A stretch of 64,000 nucleotides of DNA from Pseudomonadota bacterium (GCA_009926615.1 RFOM01000002.1:1-64000), one strand, 5' to 3'. Counted from the stretch's first letter, positions 8,301-18,234 are shown. The notes: generated from the letters alone by a model not told the origin. A program made the numbers and translations.

Positions 8301-8440
8301 GAGTTGCCCCTATGGAGTGCAGATTGCGGCCGTGTCCCTTGAAATTTCCCGACTCCGGTGACATACCAGAGGAGCGTTTAAGTTCACAAACTGAAGTTCT
8401 TCCCAAGGAATCCGGGACCCGTCCTACAGGAGTTCGTCTT

Positions 8441-9598
8441 ATGACTATGAACAATCGTCCGCATCGACGTGTGATTTTATCTGCCCTTTCGTTTGTTGTC
8501 TGCTCTGCAGGACTCGGAATTATGCCGTCCTCGCTTGCGGCTGTTTCGGAAGTCAGGGTCGGAGTCATTCTTCCTCTGACCGGCGACAAGGCGACCTTCG
8601 GACAGGAATCCCTCAACGGTCTCAAGCTGGCGCTTGAGAAAGCCGGCAAAGAAAGCCCGACTCTGAATCTGAAGGTTGAAGACACACAGGGAACTCCTTC
8701 GGGTTCTGCAGCCGCAGTGAACAAGCTGATTGCGACCGACAAGGTCAACGTGATCATCGGCGAAGTTGCAAGCTCCAACACGATTGCCGCGTCGACCGCT
8801 GCACAATCGGCAAAAATACCTCTCATGACTCACGCATCGACCAACGATACGATCACCAAGGGCAAGGACTTCATCTCCAGAATTTGCTTTGTCGACAGCT
8901 TTCAGGGCGCTGTTATGGCCAAATTCGCTGTCTCCAATCTTAAGGCCAAGACAGCAGCAATCCTTGTTGACTCCGATTCCGATTACAGCCGCGGTCTGCG
9001 GGATTCGTTCAAGAGTGCGTTTACCGCAGCGGGCGGAAAAATTGCAGACGACCTCGTGATTTCATACTCACAGAAGGATCGCGACTTTAAGACACAGCTC
9101 ATCAAAGTGCGTCGCGCTTTGCCGGATGTTGTGTTCATTCCCGGATACTACACTCAGGTGGGGTCGATTCTTCGCCAAGCCAAGGAGCTCAAACTCACGA
9201 CCAAGTTCCTCGGAACTGACGGATGGGACAGTCCTGATTTGTTTAAGATTGCAGGTCCTGCAGCTTCCGCCGGCCACTATGTTTCGAGCCACTTTGCTGC
9301 CGATGACACCGACCCGCGCGTGCAGGAGTTCGTGAAGGAGTACAAGGCCCGCAACAAAGAAAACCCCGGAGCTATGGCAGCACTGGGTTACGATGCCGGT
9401 TTCTTTATGCGCGCTGCAGTCAAAAAGGCCGGAAGCAATGACCCTTCCAAGATTCGCGATGCAATTTCGGCCATGAAGAATTTCGACGGCATCACCGGCA
9501 CGATTACCCTTGATCCGAACCGAAATGCAGTCAAACCTGCGGTGATTGTCCAGACCTCCGAAAAAGAATTTAAATTCCTCACTCGGGTCAATCCCTGA
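8441..9598 (+). CDS. livK: Branched-chain amino acid ABC transporter, substrate-binding protein
   Basis: The periplasmic receptor of a LIV-type importer for leucine, isoleucine, valine or related substrates. The 385-residue precursor has a signal peptide (about 1-34, ending SLAA), then the type I binding fold starting VRVGVILPLTGDKATFGQ, with family blocks NVIIGEVASSNT, LMTHASTNDTIT and GYDAGFF. The ATG at 8441 follows AGGAG at 8428-8432. A hairpin at 9625-9648 separates it from the permease genes, probably allowing higher expression of the receptor. The exact substrate cannot be read from the sequence. Confidence 0.92.
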   Translation: MTMNNRPHRRVILSALSFVVCSAGLGIMPSSLAAVSEVRVGVILPLTGDKATFGQESLNGLKLALEKAGKESPTLNLKVEDTQGTPSGSAAAVNKLIATDKVNVIIGEVASSNTIAASTAAQSAKIPLMTHASTNDTITKGKDFISRICFVDSFQGAVMAKFAVSNLKAKTAAILVDSDSDYSRGLRDSFKSAFTAAGGKIADDLVISYSQKDRDFKTQLIKVRRALPDVVFIPGYYTQVGSILRQAKELKLTTKFLGTDGWDSPDLFKIAGPAASAGHYVSSHFAADDTDPRVQEFVKEYKARNKENPGAMAALGYDAGFFMRAAVKKAGSNDPSKIRDAISAMKNFDGITGTITLDPNRNAVKPAVIVQTSEKEFKFLTRVNP

Positions 9599-9624
9599 AA
9601 TTAAAAGTTGATTTGGGCTGACGG

Positions 9625-9660
9625 GAAGGTTTCCTGACGGAAGCCTTCTCTGTGTTTGTT
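9625..9660 (+). terminator. Hairpin between livK and livH, probable partial terminator
   Basis: GAAGGTTTCC (9625-9634), loop TGAC and GGAAGCCTTC (9639-9648) form a ten-pair stem with one G-T pair, followed by a T-rich but broken tract. This suits attenuation between an abundant binding protein and the less abundant permease. Confidence 0.55.
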
Positions 9661-9685
9661 CTCATGGTCACGGAGTGACTCAAAG

Positions 9686-10633
9686 GTGTTCGAACTCCTT
9701 CAGTATATTGCCGACGGATTGGCGGTCGGGAGTGTGTATGCCCTCATTGCACTTGGTTATTCCATGGTCTTCGGAGTTCTCCAGCTGGTGAACTTTGCCC
9801 ATGGTGAACTGTTTATGATTGGCGCCTACTTTGTCATGTATGCAATTTCCCTCGGACTGCCTTGGCCGGCAGCGCTGGTTGCAGGGATGTGTTTTGTGGG
9901 ATTTTTTGCAGTGATCATGGAGCGGCTCTGCTATAAGCCGCTGCGCGGAGCAGGTAAACTCGCTCCGCTGATTACGGCGGTGGGACTCAGCCTTTTACTG
10001 CAAAACCTCGTGCAGGCGACCATCGGTCCGAACCCGCAAAGTTATCCGGCCAAACTCCCCGACGGCATACTCTCCAAACTCTTTGGATGGATGCAAAAAG
10101 ATCCCAACACCTTCACTTTGCCCCAGCTTCCTGAGGGACTTTTTGATTACGGCGATCTGGTGATTCGTCACAGGGATGTCCTTATATTTTTTGTTGCCGT
10201 CGGGGTTACAGCGGGTCTTGAATTATTCCTCAGAAAATCCCGCCCCGGAAGGGGAATTCGTGCGCTCGCTCTGCAGCCGAACGCCGCCCGTCTTGTCGGA
10301 GTTCCTTTTAATTTTACCATTTCTCTCACATTTTTTATCGGTGCGGCATTGGCAGTTGCAGCGGGACTGCTGCAGGGTATGGCCGATAATCAGGTGACTC
10401 CGTTTATGGGCATTTCAAGCGGCTTGAAGGCCTTTGCTGCTGCGGTTCTTGGCGGCATCGGTGTTATTCCGGGGGCTCTTGTCGGCGGTCTGGTGCTGGG
10501 TATCGCAGAGCGTTTGCTGGTCGGTTATGATCTTTCGACGTTCAAGGACGGCGCTGCATTTTTCATCTTGATTGTTGTTTTGCTGCTGCGTCCTCAGGGA
10601 CTTCTCGGCAAAGCGAGAATGGTGAAGGTGTAG
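9686..10633 (+). CDS. livH: Branched-chain amino acid ABC transporter permease LivH
   Basis: Inner-membrane permease subunit, 315 residues. The N-terminus (FELLQYIADGLAVGSVYALIALGYSMVFG) and LVNFAHGELFMIG are characteristic of LivH, as is the late block KAFAAAVLGGIGVIPGALVGG, which covers the cytoplasmic loop that contacts the ATPase. About eight hydrophobic helices are visible. The GTG at 9686 is preferred because GGAGTG lies just before it and the family starts here; an upstream in-frame start at 9656 has no such support. It precedes livM by two bases. Confidence 0.93.
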   Translation: MFELLQYIADGLAVGSVYALIALGYSMVFGVLQLVNFAHGELFMIGAYFVMYAISLGLPWPAALVAGMCFVGFFAVIMERLCYKPLRGAGKLAPLITAVGLSLLLQNLVQATIGPNPQSYPAKLPDGILSKLFGWMQKDPNTFTLPQLPEGLFDYGDLVIRHRDVLIFFVAVGVTAGLELFLRKSRPGRGIRALALQPNAARLVGVPFNFTISLTFFIGAALAVAAGLLQGMADNQVTPFMGISSGLKAFAAAVLGGIGVIPGALVGGLVLGIAERLLVGYDLSTFKDGAAFFILIVVLLLRPQGLLGKARMVKV

Positions 10634-10635
10634 TT

Positions 10636-11556
10636 ATGCTGCAGCAGCTTTTGGACTATTCGGTACTGCCGCTCATTCTATTCGGAATCACCGCAATTCA
10701 GGCCCTCGGCCTTCAGCTTATTCTCGGAGGAGCGGGGCTTCTTTCGCTGGGCCATGCGGCGTTTTACGCTGTCGGCGGATACTCGGCGGCAGCGTTTACT
10801 GTTTATGCGGCGCCCGCGATTGGATTGACCCAACCGTTCTTTGTCATGCTGGCTGCGCTTGCAGTCGGTGCTTTGTCGGCGATGATTGCGGGCTTTCTGG
10901 TGGCTGTTCCCTGCCTGCGCCTGCAGGGTGATTACCTTGCGATGGCGACACTTGGTTTTGCTGAAATTCTTGGAACCGCACTCAAGAATATTGATGCTGT
11001 CGGCGGCACCCGCGGTTTTTCCGGTATTCCGAAGCTCAGCTCGCTTGTTTGGGTTTTTGTTGTGCTGGGCTTGGTCTGGCTGATGATCGCTCGATTGCAA
11101 AAAACCGGATTGGGTATGGCAATACAGGCAACCCGTGACGACGAGATCGCTGCGCGCAGTCTTGGCATCAATACATATGCGAGCAAATTGTCTGCGTTTG
11201 TTGTCGGATCATCGATAGCCGGCCTTGCAGGAGCCCTGTATGTTCATGCACTGCAGTTCATCAGTCCTGATGAGGCCGACTTTTCGCGGAGCGTCATCAT
11301 TGTACTGGCGGTTGTTATCGGCGGTATGACGAGCCTGTTCGGCAGCGTTCTGGGAGCTCTGATTTTGGTTGCCGTTCCCGAAATCCTGCGTTTTGCGCCG
11401 GATGCCATACGTGAACAGCGCATGATTTATTTTGCTCTCATTGTGATTTTCGTCATGCTTTTCAGCCCCAAGGGACTGCAGTCATTGCTCGTAAAAGTTT
11501 TGCCCCGAAGAGGGCAGTCTTCCGGCAGAAGTGCATCTGCAGGAGGTCAGGCGTGA
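10636..11556 (+). CDS. livM: Branched-chain amino acid ABC transporter permease LivM
   Basis: The second permease subunit, 306 residues with about eight hydrophobic helices. Hallmarks are GLLSLGHAAFYAVGGYSAA, LRLQGDYLAMATLGFAEI and the loop ATRDDEIAARSLGIN followed by FVVGSSIAGLAGALY. It pairs with LivH to form the membrane channel. The ATG at 10636 lies two bases after the livH stop and the 3' end overlaps livG (GTGA), indicating translational coupling. Confidence 0.93.
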   Translation: MLQQLLDYSVLPLILFGITAIQALGLQLILGGAGLLSLGHAAFYAVGGYSAAAFTVYAAPAIGLTQPFFVMLAALAVGALSAMIAGFLVAVPCLRLQGDYLAMATLGFAEILGTALKNIDAVGGTRGFSGIPKLSSLVWVFVVLGLVWLMIARLQKTGLGMAIQATRDDEIAARSLGINTYASKLSAFVVGSSIAGLAGALYVHALQFISPDEADFSRSVIIVLAVVIGGMTSLFGSVLGALILVAVPEILRFAPDAIREQRMIYFALIVIFVMLFSPKGLQSLLVKVLPRRGQSSGRSASAGGQA

Positions 11557-12383
11557 ATCAGCCTCAAACACAGCAGGAATCTGAAAAAGTCTTATTGCGT
11601 GCCGAGAATCTGACCATCCGCTTCGGCGGGTTGGTTGCAGTTCAAAGTTTTTCCCTGAGTGTGCCCGCCGGCAGGATCGTCGGACTCATCGGTCCGAACG
11701 GTGCAGGAAAAACGACAGTGTTTAATCTGGTCACAGGCGTCTACAATCCGGACGAAGGTAAAGTGTATCTGGGTGAAAGTGAGCTCACGGGACGCGGAGC
11801 ACATGTCATATCGCGTGCGGGAGTTGCGCGGACTTTTCAGAATATTCGACTTTTTTCGGGATTGACCGTGCTTGAAAACGTGGTTGCAGCGCAGTCGTGG
11901 CAACGTCGCGGTACAAGTCTGGCCAGCCTCTTGGGGTTGCCTTCGGTGTCTTCGGCGGAAGCCGAACTTCGCAGGCGGGCATCGGAGATACTCTCTTTTG
12001 TCGGCCTTTCGGAATTTGCCGGCTGGGAGTCAACGTCATTGCCCTACGGTCTTCAGCGAAAACTGGAGATTGCCCGAGCATTAATGACTCAACCGAAAGT
12101 TCTGCTTCTCGATGAGCCTGCAGCCGGTATGAATCCGACCGAAAAGGTTGAGCTCGCTGCTTTGGTCCGCGAAATCGCCGGCAGGTTCGGAATTGGTATT
12201 CTGCTGATTGAACATGACATGAAGTTTGTGATGAATTTATGTTCGCAAATCACAGTTCTTGATCACGGTGAAGTGATCTCGGTCGGCTCACCCGCCGCTG
12301 TTCAAAAGGATCCCAAGGTTATTGAAGCATACTTGGGAGCAGAGACTCCTGATTCGGGCACTGCTGCGGAGGGGGGACGATGA
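11553..12383 (+). CDS. livG: Branched-chain amino acid ABC transporter ATPase LivG
   Basis: ATP-hydrolysing subunit, 276 residues. Walker A is GPNGAGKT near residue 48. The signature region is the divergent LPYGLQRKLEIARAL typical of LivG, and Walker B is VLLLDEPAAGMNP, followed by the H-loop LIEHDMKFVM. The GTG start at 11553 sits after AGGAGG and overlaps the livM stop; the stop overlaps the livF ATG. Confidence 0.94.
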   Translation: MNQPQTQQESEKVLLRAENLTIRFGGLVAVQSFSLSVPAGRIVGLIGPNGAGKTTVFNLVTGVYNPDEGKVYLGESELTGRGAHVISRAGVARTFQNIRLFSGLTVLENVVAAQSWQRRGTSLASLLGLPSVSSAEAELRRRASEILSFVGLSEFAGWESTSLPYGLQRKLEIARALMTQPKVLLLDEPAAGMNPTEKVELAALVREIAGRFGIGILLIEHDMKFVMNLCSQITVLDHGEVISVGSPAAVQKDPKVIEAYLGAETPDSGTAAEGGR

Positions 12384-13096
12384 CTTTGCTGCGTGTGGAG
12401 AATCTGACCGTCCGCTACGGGGCCATCGTCGCTCTGAAGGATGTCAATTTTGAGGTCAGAGAGGGTGAGATCGTCACCTTCGTCGGTTCGAACGGCGCAG
12501 GTAAAACCACGACCATGCGGTCGCTCTCCGGACTTGTGAAGCCCGCGGGCGGATCCATAACATTCAAGGGTCAATCCCTCGGCACTTTGGCCAGTCACCG
12601 GATTGTTCAACTCGGGCTTGCGCAGTCGCCCGAGGGCCGGCTGGTTTTTCCGGATCTTTCAGTCAAAGAAAATCTGATGCTCGGAGCCTTTTCACGCAGG
12701 GCTTCGCATCAGCAGCTCGCCAATGAGCTTGAAAGTGTTTTTCAGCTTTTTCCGCGCCTGAAGGAGAGACTGGCTCAGGACGCGCACACCCTTTCGGGGG
12801 GCGAACAGCAGATGCTTGCGATTGGTCGGGCATTGATGGCCAAGCCTTCACTGCTGCTGCTCGATGAGCCGAGTCTTGGAATTGCCCCCTTGCTCGTTCA
12901 GCAGATTTTTCAGAAAATACTCGAACTCAACCGCAAGGACGGAATGACAGTTCTGCTGGCGGAACAAAATGCACGCATGGCTTTGCGAATTGCGCACCGT
13001 GCCTACGTGCTGGAAGTCGGAGAAGTTGTGCAGCAGGGAAATGCGGCTGAACTTCTCAACGATGAAAAATTGCAAAAAGCCTATTTGGGAGGGTGA
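12380..13096 (+). CDS. livF: Branched-chain amino acid ABC transporter ATPase LivF
   Basis: The second ATPase subunit, 238 residues, forming a heterodimer with LivG. Walker A is GSNGAGKTT near residue 36, the Q-loop region reads GLAQSPEGRLVFPDLSV, the signature is LSGGEQQMLAIGRAL and Walker B is LLLLDEPSLGIAP, all typical of LivF. It overlaps livG by four bases (ATGA) and is followed three bases later by panC. Confidence 0.95.
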   Translation: MTLLRVENLTVRYGAIVALKDVNFEVREGEIVTFVGSNGAGKTTTMRSLSGLVKPAGGSITFKGQSLGTLASHRIVQLGLAQSPEGRLVFPDLSVKENLMLGAFSRRASHQQLANELESVFQLFPRLKERLAQDAHTLSGGEQQMLAIGRALMAKPSLLLLDEPSLGIAPLLVQQIFQKILELNRKDGMTVLLAEQNARMALRIAHRAYVLEVGEVVQQGNAAELLNDEKLQKAYLGG

Positions 13097-13099
13097 GCC

Positions 13100-14044
13100 A
13101 TGGGAATTCTTGTAGCGCGCACACGGCAGGAATTAAGGGCAATGATTGGCTCGCTGAAGTCCACTCTGGAAGATGCCGGCTTGAGATCGTCCGTGGGATT
13201 TGTGCCGACGATGGGAGCGCTGCACGAAGGGCATGCAACTCTCATAAAGAAGAGCTCAAAGGAAAATTCAATCACGGTTGTTTCTGTTTTTGTGAATCCG
13301 AAACAATTCGCCGCTCACGAGGATCTTGACAAGTATCCCCGCACTTTTGAAGCTGACTGTGAACTGTGCCTAAAAGCCGGTGCGCAAATTGTTTTTGCGC
13401 CGACACCGGAGGCGATGTACCCTGACGATTTCAAAACCAAGATCAGTGTCGATGAAATGAGTCAGGTGATGTGCGGTGCGCACAGGCCTGATCACTTTAC
13501 CGGCGTATGCACGGTTGTACTTCTTCTTCTGAATTTTGTCGCTGCAGATCGTGCATATTTCGGACTGAAAGATTATCAGCAGTTCGCAATTATTTCGCGA
13601 ATGACTCAGGATATCGTCCATCCCACCAGAATTATCGGCGTGACGACGGTTCGCGAAGAAGACGGCTTGGCTCTGAGCAGCCGGAACCGATATATGGATG
13701 CGACAGCGCGAGCGGCTGCTGCCTGTATACCAAAGTCACTGCGGGCGGCTGCTGAAGTATTTTTGAGCGGCGAGACAAATGCGCCGGCTGTTCTGCTTGC
13801 GGCCCGTGAGGTTTTGAATTCGGTTTCAGAATTTGAACTCCAGTACTGCGAGCTGAGAAATGCAAAAAATCTGACAGAAGTCGAAGCACGGATCACTCAC
13901 GAATCTGTGCTGGCCGTTGCCGGATTTGTTCAAAATGCCGATGGTGTGAAAACGAGATTGATCGATAACGTAATTCTTACGCACGATCCCGACCGTCTTG
14001 AATCACTTTTGGATTTTGTCCGCCTTGGAACAGCAGTAAAATAA
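13100..14044 (+). CDS. panC: Pantothenate synthetase (pantoate-beta-alanine ligase)
   Basis: Condenses pantoate and beta-alanine using ATP to make pantothenate, the precursor of coenzyme A. The 314-residue protein has all family motifs: PTMGALHEGH (the HxGH-type ATP site), VSVFVNPKQF, DRAYFGLKDYQQ and REEDGLALSSRNRYM. It begins three bases after livF, so it is very likely co-transcribed with the amino acid importer. Pantoate derives from the valine pathway, which gives a plausible metabolic reason for the linkage. plsB follows ten bases later. Confidence 0.96.
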   Translation: MGILVARTRQELRAMIGSLKSTLEDAGLRSSVGFVPTMGALHEGHATLIKKSSKENSITVVSVFVNPKQFAAHEDLDKYPRTFEADCELCLKAGAQIVFAPTPEAMYPDDFKTKISVDEMSQVMCGAHRPDHFTGVCTVVLLLLNFVAADRAYFGLKDYQQFAIISRMTQDIVHPTRIIGVTTVREEDGLALSSRNRYMDATARAAAACIPKSLRAAAEVFLSGETNAPAVLLAAREVLNSVSEFELQYCELRNAKNLTEVEARITHESVLAVAGFVQNADGVKTRLIDNVILTHDPDRLESLLDFVRLGTAVK

Positions 14045-14054
14045 GGTAGGTCCG

Positions 14055-16688
14055 ATGTTCCGTCTTTTGGGTTTGCACTTTTCCCGCTGGCTTTTTTTTC
14101 TGACACCCATCCGTTCTCTTTTTCGTCTTGAGCTGACGCCGACAGAAAATCCGCAGGATTGGATTAAGAGGGTTACGGCCGGAAAAGACGTGGTGTACGT
14201 TATTCCGCGAATGTCAGTGCTTGATTTGCTGGCGGTCAACAAAGCACTCAAACAGCTTGAGATGCCGAGAATCTGGAGCGAGGCGCGTCCGAACCGCTTT
14301 CGCAAAGTCGGCTTGCTCTCGATGCGTTCACGCAAAATTAGTTTTCTTCCCCGAAGCAGAAAAGATTTATTCAGTCCGGCGCTGTCTCAGCTCCTGATGC
14401 AGGATCATCGTGTCAAACGCGGACAGCTCGTACTTCTTCCGGTTCAGGTGTTTTGGAGCCGCTCGCCGGATCGCAACGACAAAAATATATTTTTGCGTTC
14501 GCTGTTTCCCGACGAAGGCACGGAAAATATTTTTCAGAAATATTTCATGCTGCTGATTCACGGCGGTCTGCTGAGAATCCACTTTGGTGCGCCGGTTGAA
14601 CTCTCGGTTCCCGCCGAGGGCGAGGAATTGATTTCGGGCCGCCGCATGCGCAGATCGATGCTGATTGAGTTTCAGCGCGAGCGAACTGCAGCCTGCGGAC
14701 CGGTCGTTTATGATCTGGCGACAGTCAGTCAGCGGATACTGGCAAGTCAGGATATTAAAAAACTGGTTTCGCAGTCGGACAACCCTGCCAAGCAAATCCG
14801 CAAAGCAGCTCATTATCTGGGTGAAATAGCGTCCAAATACAATTACAGCACCATCAGAGCGATGGAAACTCTGCTTGATTTCGTCTGGACCAGAATTTTT
14901 CAGGGTGTGCGCGTCCGCAATCTCGACGCGGTTGCTCAGATTGCCAAAAAGGGGCAGGTGATTTGGGTTCCCTGCCACCGCAGTCATTTGGATTATCTTT
15001 TGCTTTCTTATTTGATGAAACGAAAAGGGCTGGCTGCGCCGCATATTGCTGCCGGCGTAAATTTGAGTTTTTTTCCTGCCGGTCCGGTTCTTCGCCGCGG
15101 CGGTGCTTTTTTTATCCGCCGCTCGTTCGCCGGCAACAAACTCTACAGTGCGGTCTTTTCCAACTATGTCGATTTTCTGCTGACCAACGGTCATCCGGTG
15201 GAGTTTTTTCACGAAGGCGGCCGTTCCAGAATCGGAAAACTTCTTTCTCCGAAAACCGGCATGACGTCGATGTGTGTCACCAGCATTTTGAAAAGACGCG
15301 CCGAGAACACCTATTTCTGTCCGGTGTTTATTTCATATGACAAGGTGATGGAAGATAATTCCTATGCGCGTGAATTGAGCGGTGCGAAAAAAGAGGCAGA
15401 ATCTTTTTTCCAGCTGGTCAGGTCTTTGCGCTACCTTTTCGGAAATTACGGTCGTGTGGAAGTTGCGTTCGGTGCTCCAATCCGTTTTGGTGATTTTTGG
15501 TCGGAATATATTCCCAGACATAAAGTTTTCACCGGCAGGACGGGTACACCCGCAGAACGCGATCCGCTGCCTGAAACGCTGGCGGAACTCAGGCCGGATT
15601 TTGATCCCCGTGACTCGCGCGTGCAGGCGCTTGTGAAAGAACTTGCAAAGCGGATCAATCAGGGAATCAATTCGAGCGCTACGGCATCGGATACCGCTCT
15701 TCTTGCAGCGGTTATTTTGAGTCATCCGCGCAGCAACGAGGGCGCGGTTCACGGAATGCGCTCCGATCTTTGTTTGCAGAGAATTCAGGAGTTGAGACAG
15801 CTGCTCGAACAATGCGGGCAACTGGCCGGTTGGGCTGTTTCGGCGGGTGATTCCAAGACTTCGGGCAGCTCCGGTGAAGTTGAGATCATTACCGGCGTCT
15901 CTTCTCAGCGCATTGCGCAGGACGAGGTTAAAAAGAAGCCTTCAGATTTGGTTTCGTCTGCAATAAAGTGGGGATTTATTCAGACCCTCAAGGACGAGAG
16001 CGGCAACGGGTTCATATCTCCCGCGGAAAATGCGCAATTGAATTTGTGGTGGTATCGGGGCACGATTTTTCACTTGCTTGCGCTCCCCGGAATCGTGGCA
16101 ACGGTGCTTGAACGCGGATTGAATTCAAATTCTGCAGTGCCAGTCGAATCGGCATCCATGGCAGTTTCGGACATAGAGACGCAGACAGCCGCTGTGCGCG
16201 AGCTCTGGGAAGACGAATTGTTTTGGCCGGAGTCCGGTTCAACTGCGACGCTTGTTTCGGCAGTCCTTAATGTTCTTGATTCGATGCAGATCATCGGGTG
16301 GGACAGAGGGGCTCAGACAGTTGCACTGGCCCGTGATCCCGAGGCTCTCCGCCGGCTGGGCTGGATTGCCGGACTGGTGAGGCCTGAGATTGAAATTTAT
16401 GGAGTTCAGCTCGGCGCGGCACTGCAGCTGACTCAGGATTCGGGAATGTTTGCCCGTGATGAACTGATTGGTCTGGCTGTTAAATTGCACAGGTCCGCCT
16501 ATCTCAGGGGACAAATGCTTGTACAGAGTCAGCTGAGCGGGGTGTTTGGCGGCAGAACTTTCGATGCGTTTTCGCGCTCGGGAACATATGTTCCGGCTGA
16601 AGGAAATTCACTGACCGTCATGTACTCGCGGCTGAGCAGAGTGTCAGACTTTCTGAACTCCGAGAAGTGGCGTGACTACTCACTGTAA
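14055..16688 (+). CDS. plsB: Glycerol-3-phosphate 1-O-acyltransferase
   Basis: A membrane-associated enzyme that acylates sn-glycerol-3-phosphate in the first step of phospholipid synthesis. The 877-residue length fits PlsB. The acyltransferase motifs are in order: HRSHLD (HX4D) at about 307-312, GAFFIRRSF near 350 and FHEGGRSRIGKLL near 384, with a later PVFISYDKVME block. The N-terminal 290 residues and the long helical C-terminal region match PlsB rather than the short PlsC type. The ATG at 14055 follows TAAGGTAGG. It is last in the liv-panC-plsB run; its 3' end overlaps the opposing gene by nine bases. Confidence 0.93.
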   Translation: MFRLLGLHFSRWLFFLTPIRSLFRLELTPTENPQDWIKRVTAGKDVVYVIPRMSVLDLLAVNKALKQLEMPRIWSEARPNRFRKVGLLSMRSRKISFLPRSRKDLFSPALSQLLMQDHRVKRGQLVLLPVQVFWSRSPDRNDKNIFLRSLFPDEGTENIFQKYFMLLIHGGLLRIHFGAPVELSVPAEGEELISGRRMRRSMLIEFQRERTAACGPVVYDLATVSQRILASQDIKKLVSQSDNPAKQIRKAAHYLGEIASKYNYSTIRAMETLLDFVWTRIFQGVRVRNLDAVAQIAKKGQVIWVPCHRSHLDYLLLSYLMKRKGLAAPHIAAGVNLSFFPAGPVLRRGGAFFIRRSFAGNKLYSAVFSNYVDFLLTNGHPVEFFHEGGRSRIGKLLSPKTGMTSMCVTSILKRRAENTYFCPVFISYDKVMEDNSYARELSGAKKEAESFFQLVRSLRYLFGNYGRVEVAFGAPIRFGDFWSEYIPRHKVFTGRTGTPAERDPLPETLAELRPDFDPRDSRVQALVKELAKRINQGINSSATASDTALLAAVILSHPRSNEGAVHGMRSDLCLQRIQELRQLLEQCGQLAGWAVSAGDSKTSGSSGEVEIITGVSSQRIAQDEVKKKPSDLVSSAIKWGFIQTLKDESGNGFISPAENAQLNLWWYRGTIFHLLALPGIVATVLERGLNSNSAVPVESASMAVSDIETQTAAVRELWEDELFWPESGSTATLVSAVLNVLDSMQIIGWDRGAQTVALARDPEALRRLGWIAGLVRPEIEIYGVQLGAALQLTQDSGMFARDELIGLAVKLHRSAYLRGQMLVQSQLSGVFGGRTFDAFSRSGTYVPAEGNSLTVMYSRLSRVSDFLNSEKWRDYSL

Positions 16689-18227
16689 GGGCGAGAAAAG
16701 CCTGCTCTGGGGACCTATCCACCGCCAGAACAACGAATCTTTTCGGCCTTCCTTCGGACCGGACGGCTGGTTGTCGGGAGTCGGGTTTCCCGCTGATGTC
16801 CGGTTTCCCTGAACACTTTGCCGCGAACCTGTCAGTGTGCTGTAAACCTCGATGACTGCCGCTCCGCTTCCGAACAAAAGACAAAGCGCGGTGACAGCGA
16901 TTTGGCTGTATTGAAAAGTAAATTCCCTTTTCAGAATTCTGACCCAGAAAAAAATCAAAACAAGGATTGCCGGAACGGATATTTGTGATGAAAAGCGCGG
17001 TGTGCCTTCCAATTTTACAAACGGCAGGATTGTCAAAATGAAAAAAGCCGTCCATCCAAAAAACATCTGGGTTTTATTCAGAGCAACCGGCGGAGGCAAA
17101 TCGATTTGGTTGAGATAGATTTTCGGTTTCCGGTGCTGAAAGAAAAAAGGCAATGAGAGGACAACTGTTTCAAGAAGGAAAAGTAAAATCAAATTTCTTA
17201 AAAAATCGGGTTCTGAAGACTGCCAGTGAAATGTCCTGACACCGCCGGTTGACCAATAGAACAGGGTTCCCAAAAGGAATATTGCCGGTGCGGTGAAAAA
17301 ATTCGAGCCGGAAAAAAAATCAGCATTACCGCCTGCAATATCTCTAATCAGCAGAATGAAAATAAAAGGAATGATGCCGATTCCCGCCAGCGGGCTCCAG
17401 ACGAATGAAAGTGCGGCGAGCAGCACAAGGAGTGTCTGACCTGTCTTTTTCTCCATGACCACCAATGCCGCTGCTGCGGCAATCCACGGCGCAAGCGTTT
17501 CGGCGGGAGCTTTGAACAGCAAGGTTGTATTTGCAGAAAATTCGCCGATCGCCGCCCAGCTTTCGAGATCGCTCACAAAGCGGGGATTTTCTGATGACAG
17601 ATTCAGAAGTCCGCCAAAAAAATCCCATCCTCCCGCCAGAACAAAAGCAAGTGCTGCGATGAGTCTGCGTGCGTCTGAAAGTCTGTCCAGTTGCAATGCA
17701 AGCGACAAGAGATTCCAGAAAAGAAAGAGGCCCAGACAAGTCCAGAAAAAAAGGATAATTTGGGCAAACGTCAGGCCGAAGACTTTTCCGAGAGCTGCTG
17801 CGGGAAGATAAAAAAAGAAGTTTTCGACGCGGGGCTGCTGAGTTGTACTGTGCAGTGGCCAAGTTGACCCGACAAGATCGCCGAGAGTCGATGCAATGAT
17901 GTTCGAAGGTCCATCGGGCGCAGGGAGTAAATAGTTTGGAATTGAAAAGCAGCACCATACAAAAATAAGTGCAAATGCTGTGAGGTTTTTGCTGAAAATT
18001 TCTTTCAAAATCCGGCCGGCGGGCAGAGAGTTTCTGATTGGACCGGACCATCCTGACGCGAGTCCGTAAGATATAAGAATCAGTAAAATGATGCCGGCTC
18101 CGGTGTTGAGCCACTTTGCGGAGAAGATCACCAAAGGAATTGCCAGATAAATTGCCGACAACCTGAGAAGCCATTGCGTCTGTTCGCGGGTGGCTTGGTC
18201 GTTGTCACTGTAAACGGCCGTGCTCAT
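16680..18227 (-). CDS. Polytopic inner-membrane protein, unknown
   Basis: A 515-residue protein with about ten or more hydrophobic helices spread from residue 20 to about 470, and a short polar C-terminal tail. Loops carry aromatic and Pro residues (NYLLPAPDGPSN, PLHSTTQQPRVENFFFYLP), an arrangement that recalls GT-C glycosyltransferase-like or mannosyltransferase-like proteins, but I see no clear catalytic motif, so this is only a suggestion. It starts eight bases after the stop of the anchored protein gene at 18235-19560, so the two are probably made together. Confidence 0.6.
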   Translation of the reverse strand: MSTAVYSDNDQATREQTQWLLRLSAIYLAIPLVIFSAKWLNTGAGIILLILISYGLASGWSGPIRNSLPAGRILKEIFSKNLTAFALIFVWCCFSIPNYLLPAPDGPSNIIASTLGDLVGSTWPLHSTTQQPRVENFFFYLPAAALGKVFGLTFAQIILFFWTCLGLFLFWNLLSLALQLDRLSDARRLIAALAFVLAGGWDFFGGLLNLSSENPRFVSDLESWAAIGEFSANTTLLFKAPAETLAPWIAAAAALVVMEKKTGQTLLVLLAALSFVWSPLAGIGIIPFIFILLIRDIAGGNADFFSGSNFFTAPAIFLLGTLFYWSTGGVRTFHWQSSEPDFLRNLILLFLLETVVLSLPFFFQHRKPKIYLNQIDLPPPVALNKTQMFFGWTAFFILTILPFVKLEGTPRFSSQISVPAILVLIFFWVRILKREFTFQYSQIAVTALCLLFGSGAAVIEVYSTLTGSRQSVQGNRTSAGNPTPDNQPSGPKEGRKDSLFWRWIGPQSRLFSPLQ

Positions 18228-18234
18228 GGCAAAG

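Noticed and set aside
14367..15212. 281-codon open frame antisense to plsB
   Set aside because: Covers the conserved acyltransferase motifs of plsB on the other strand; a shadow.
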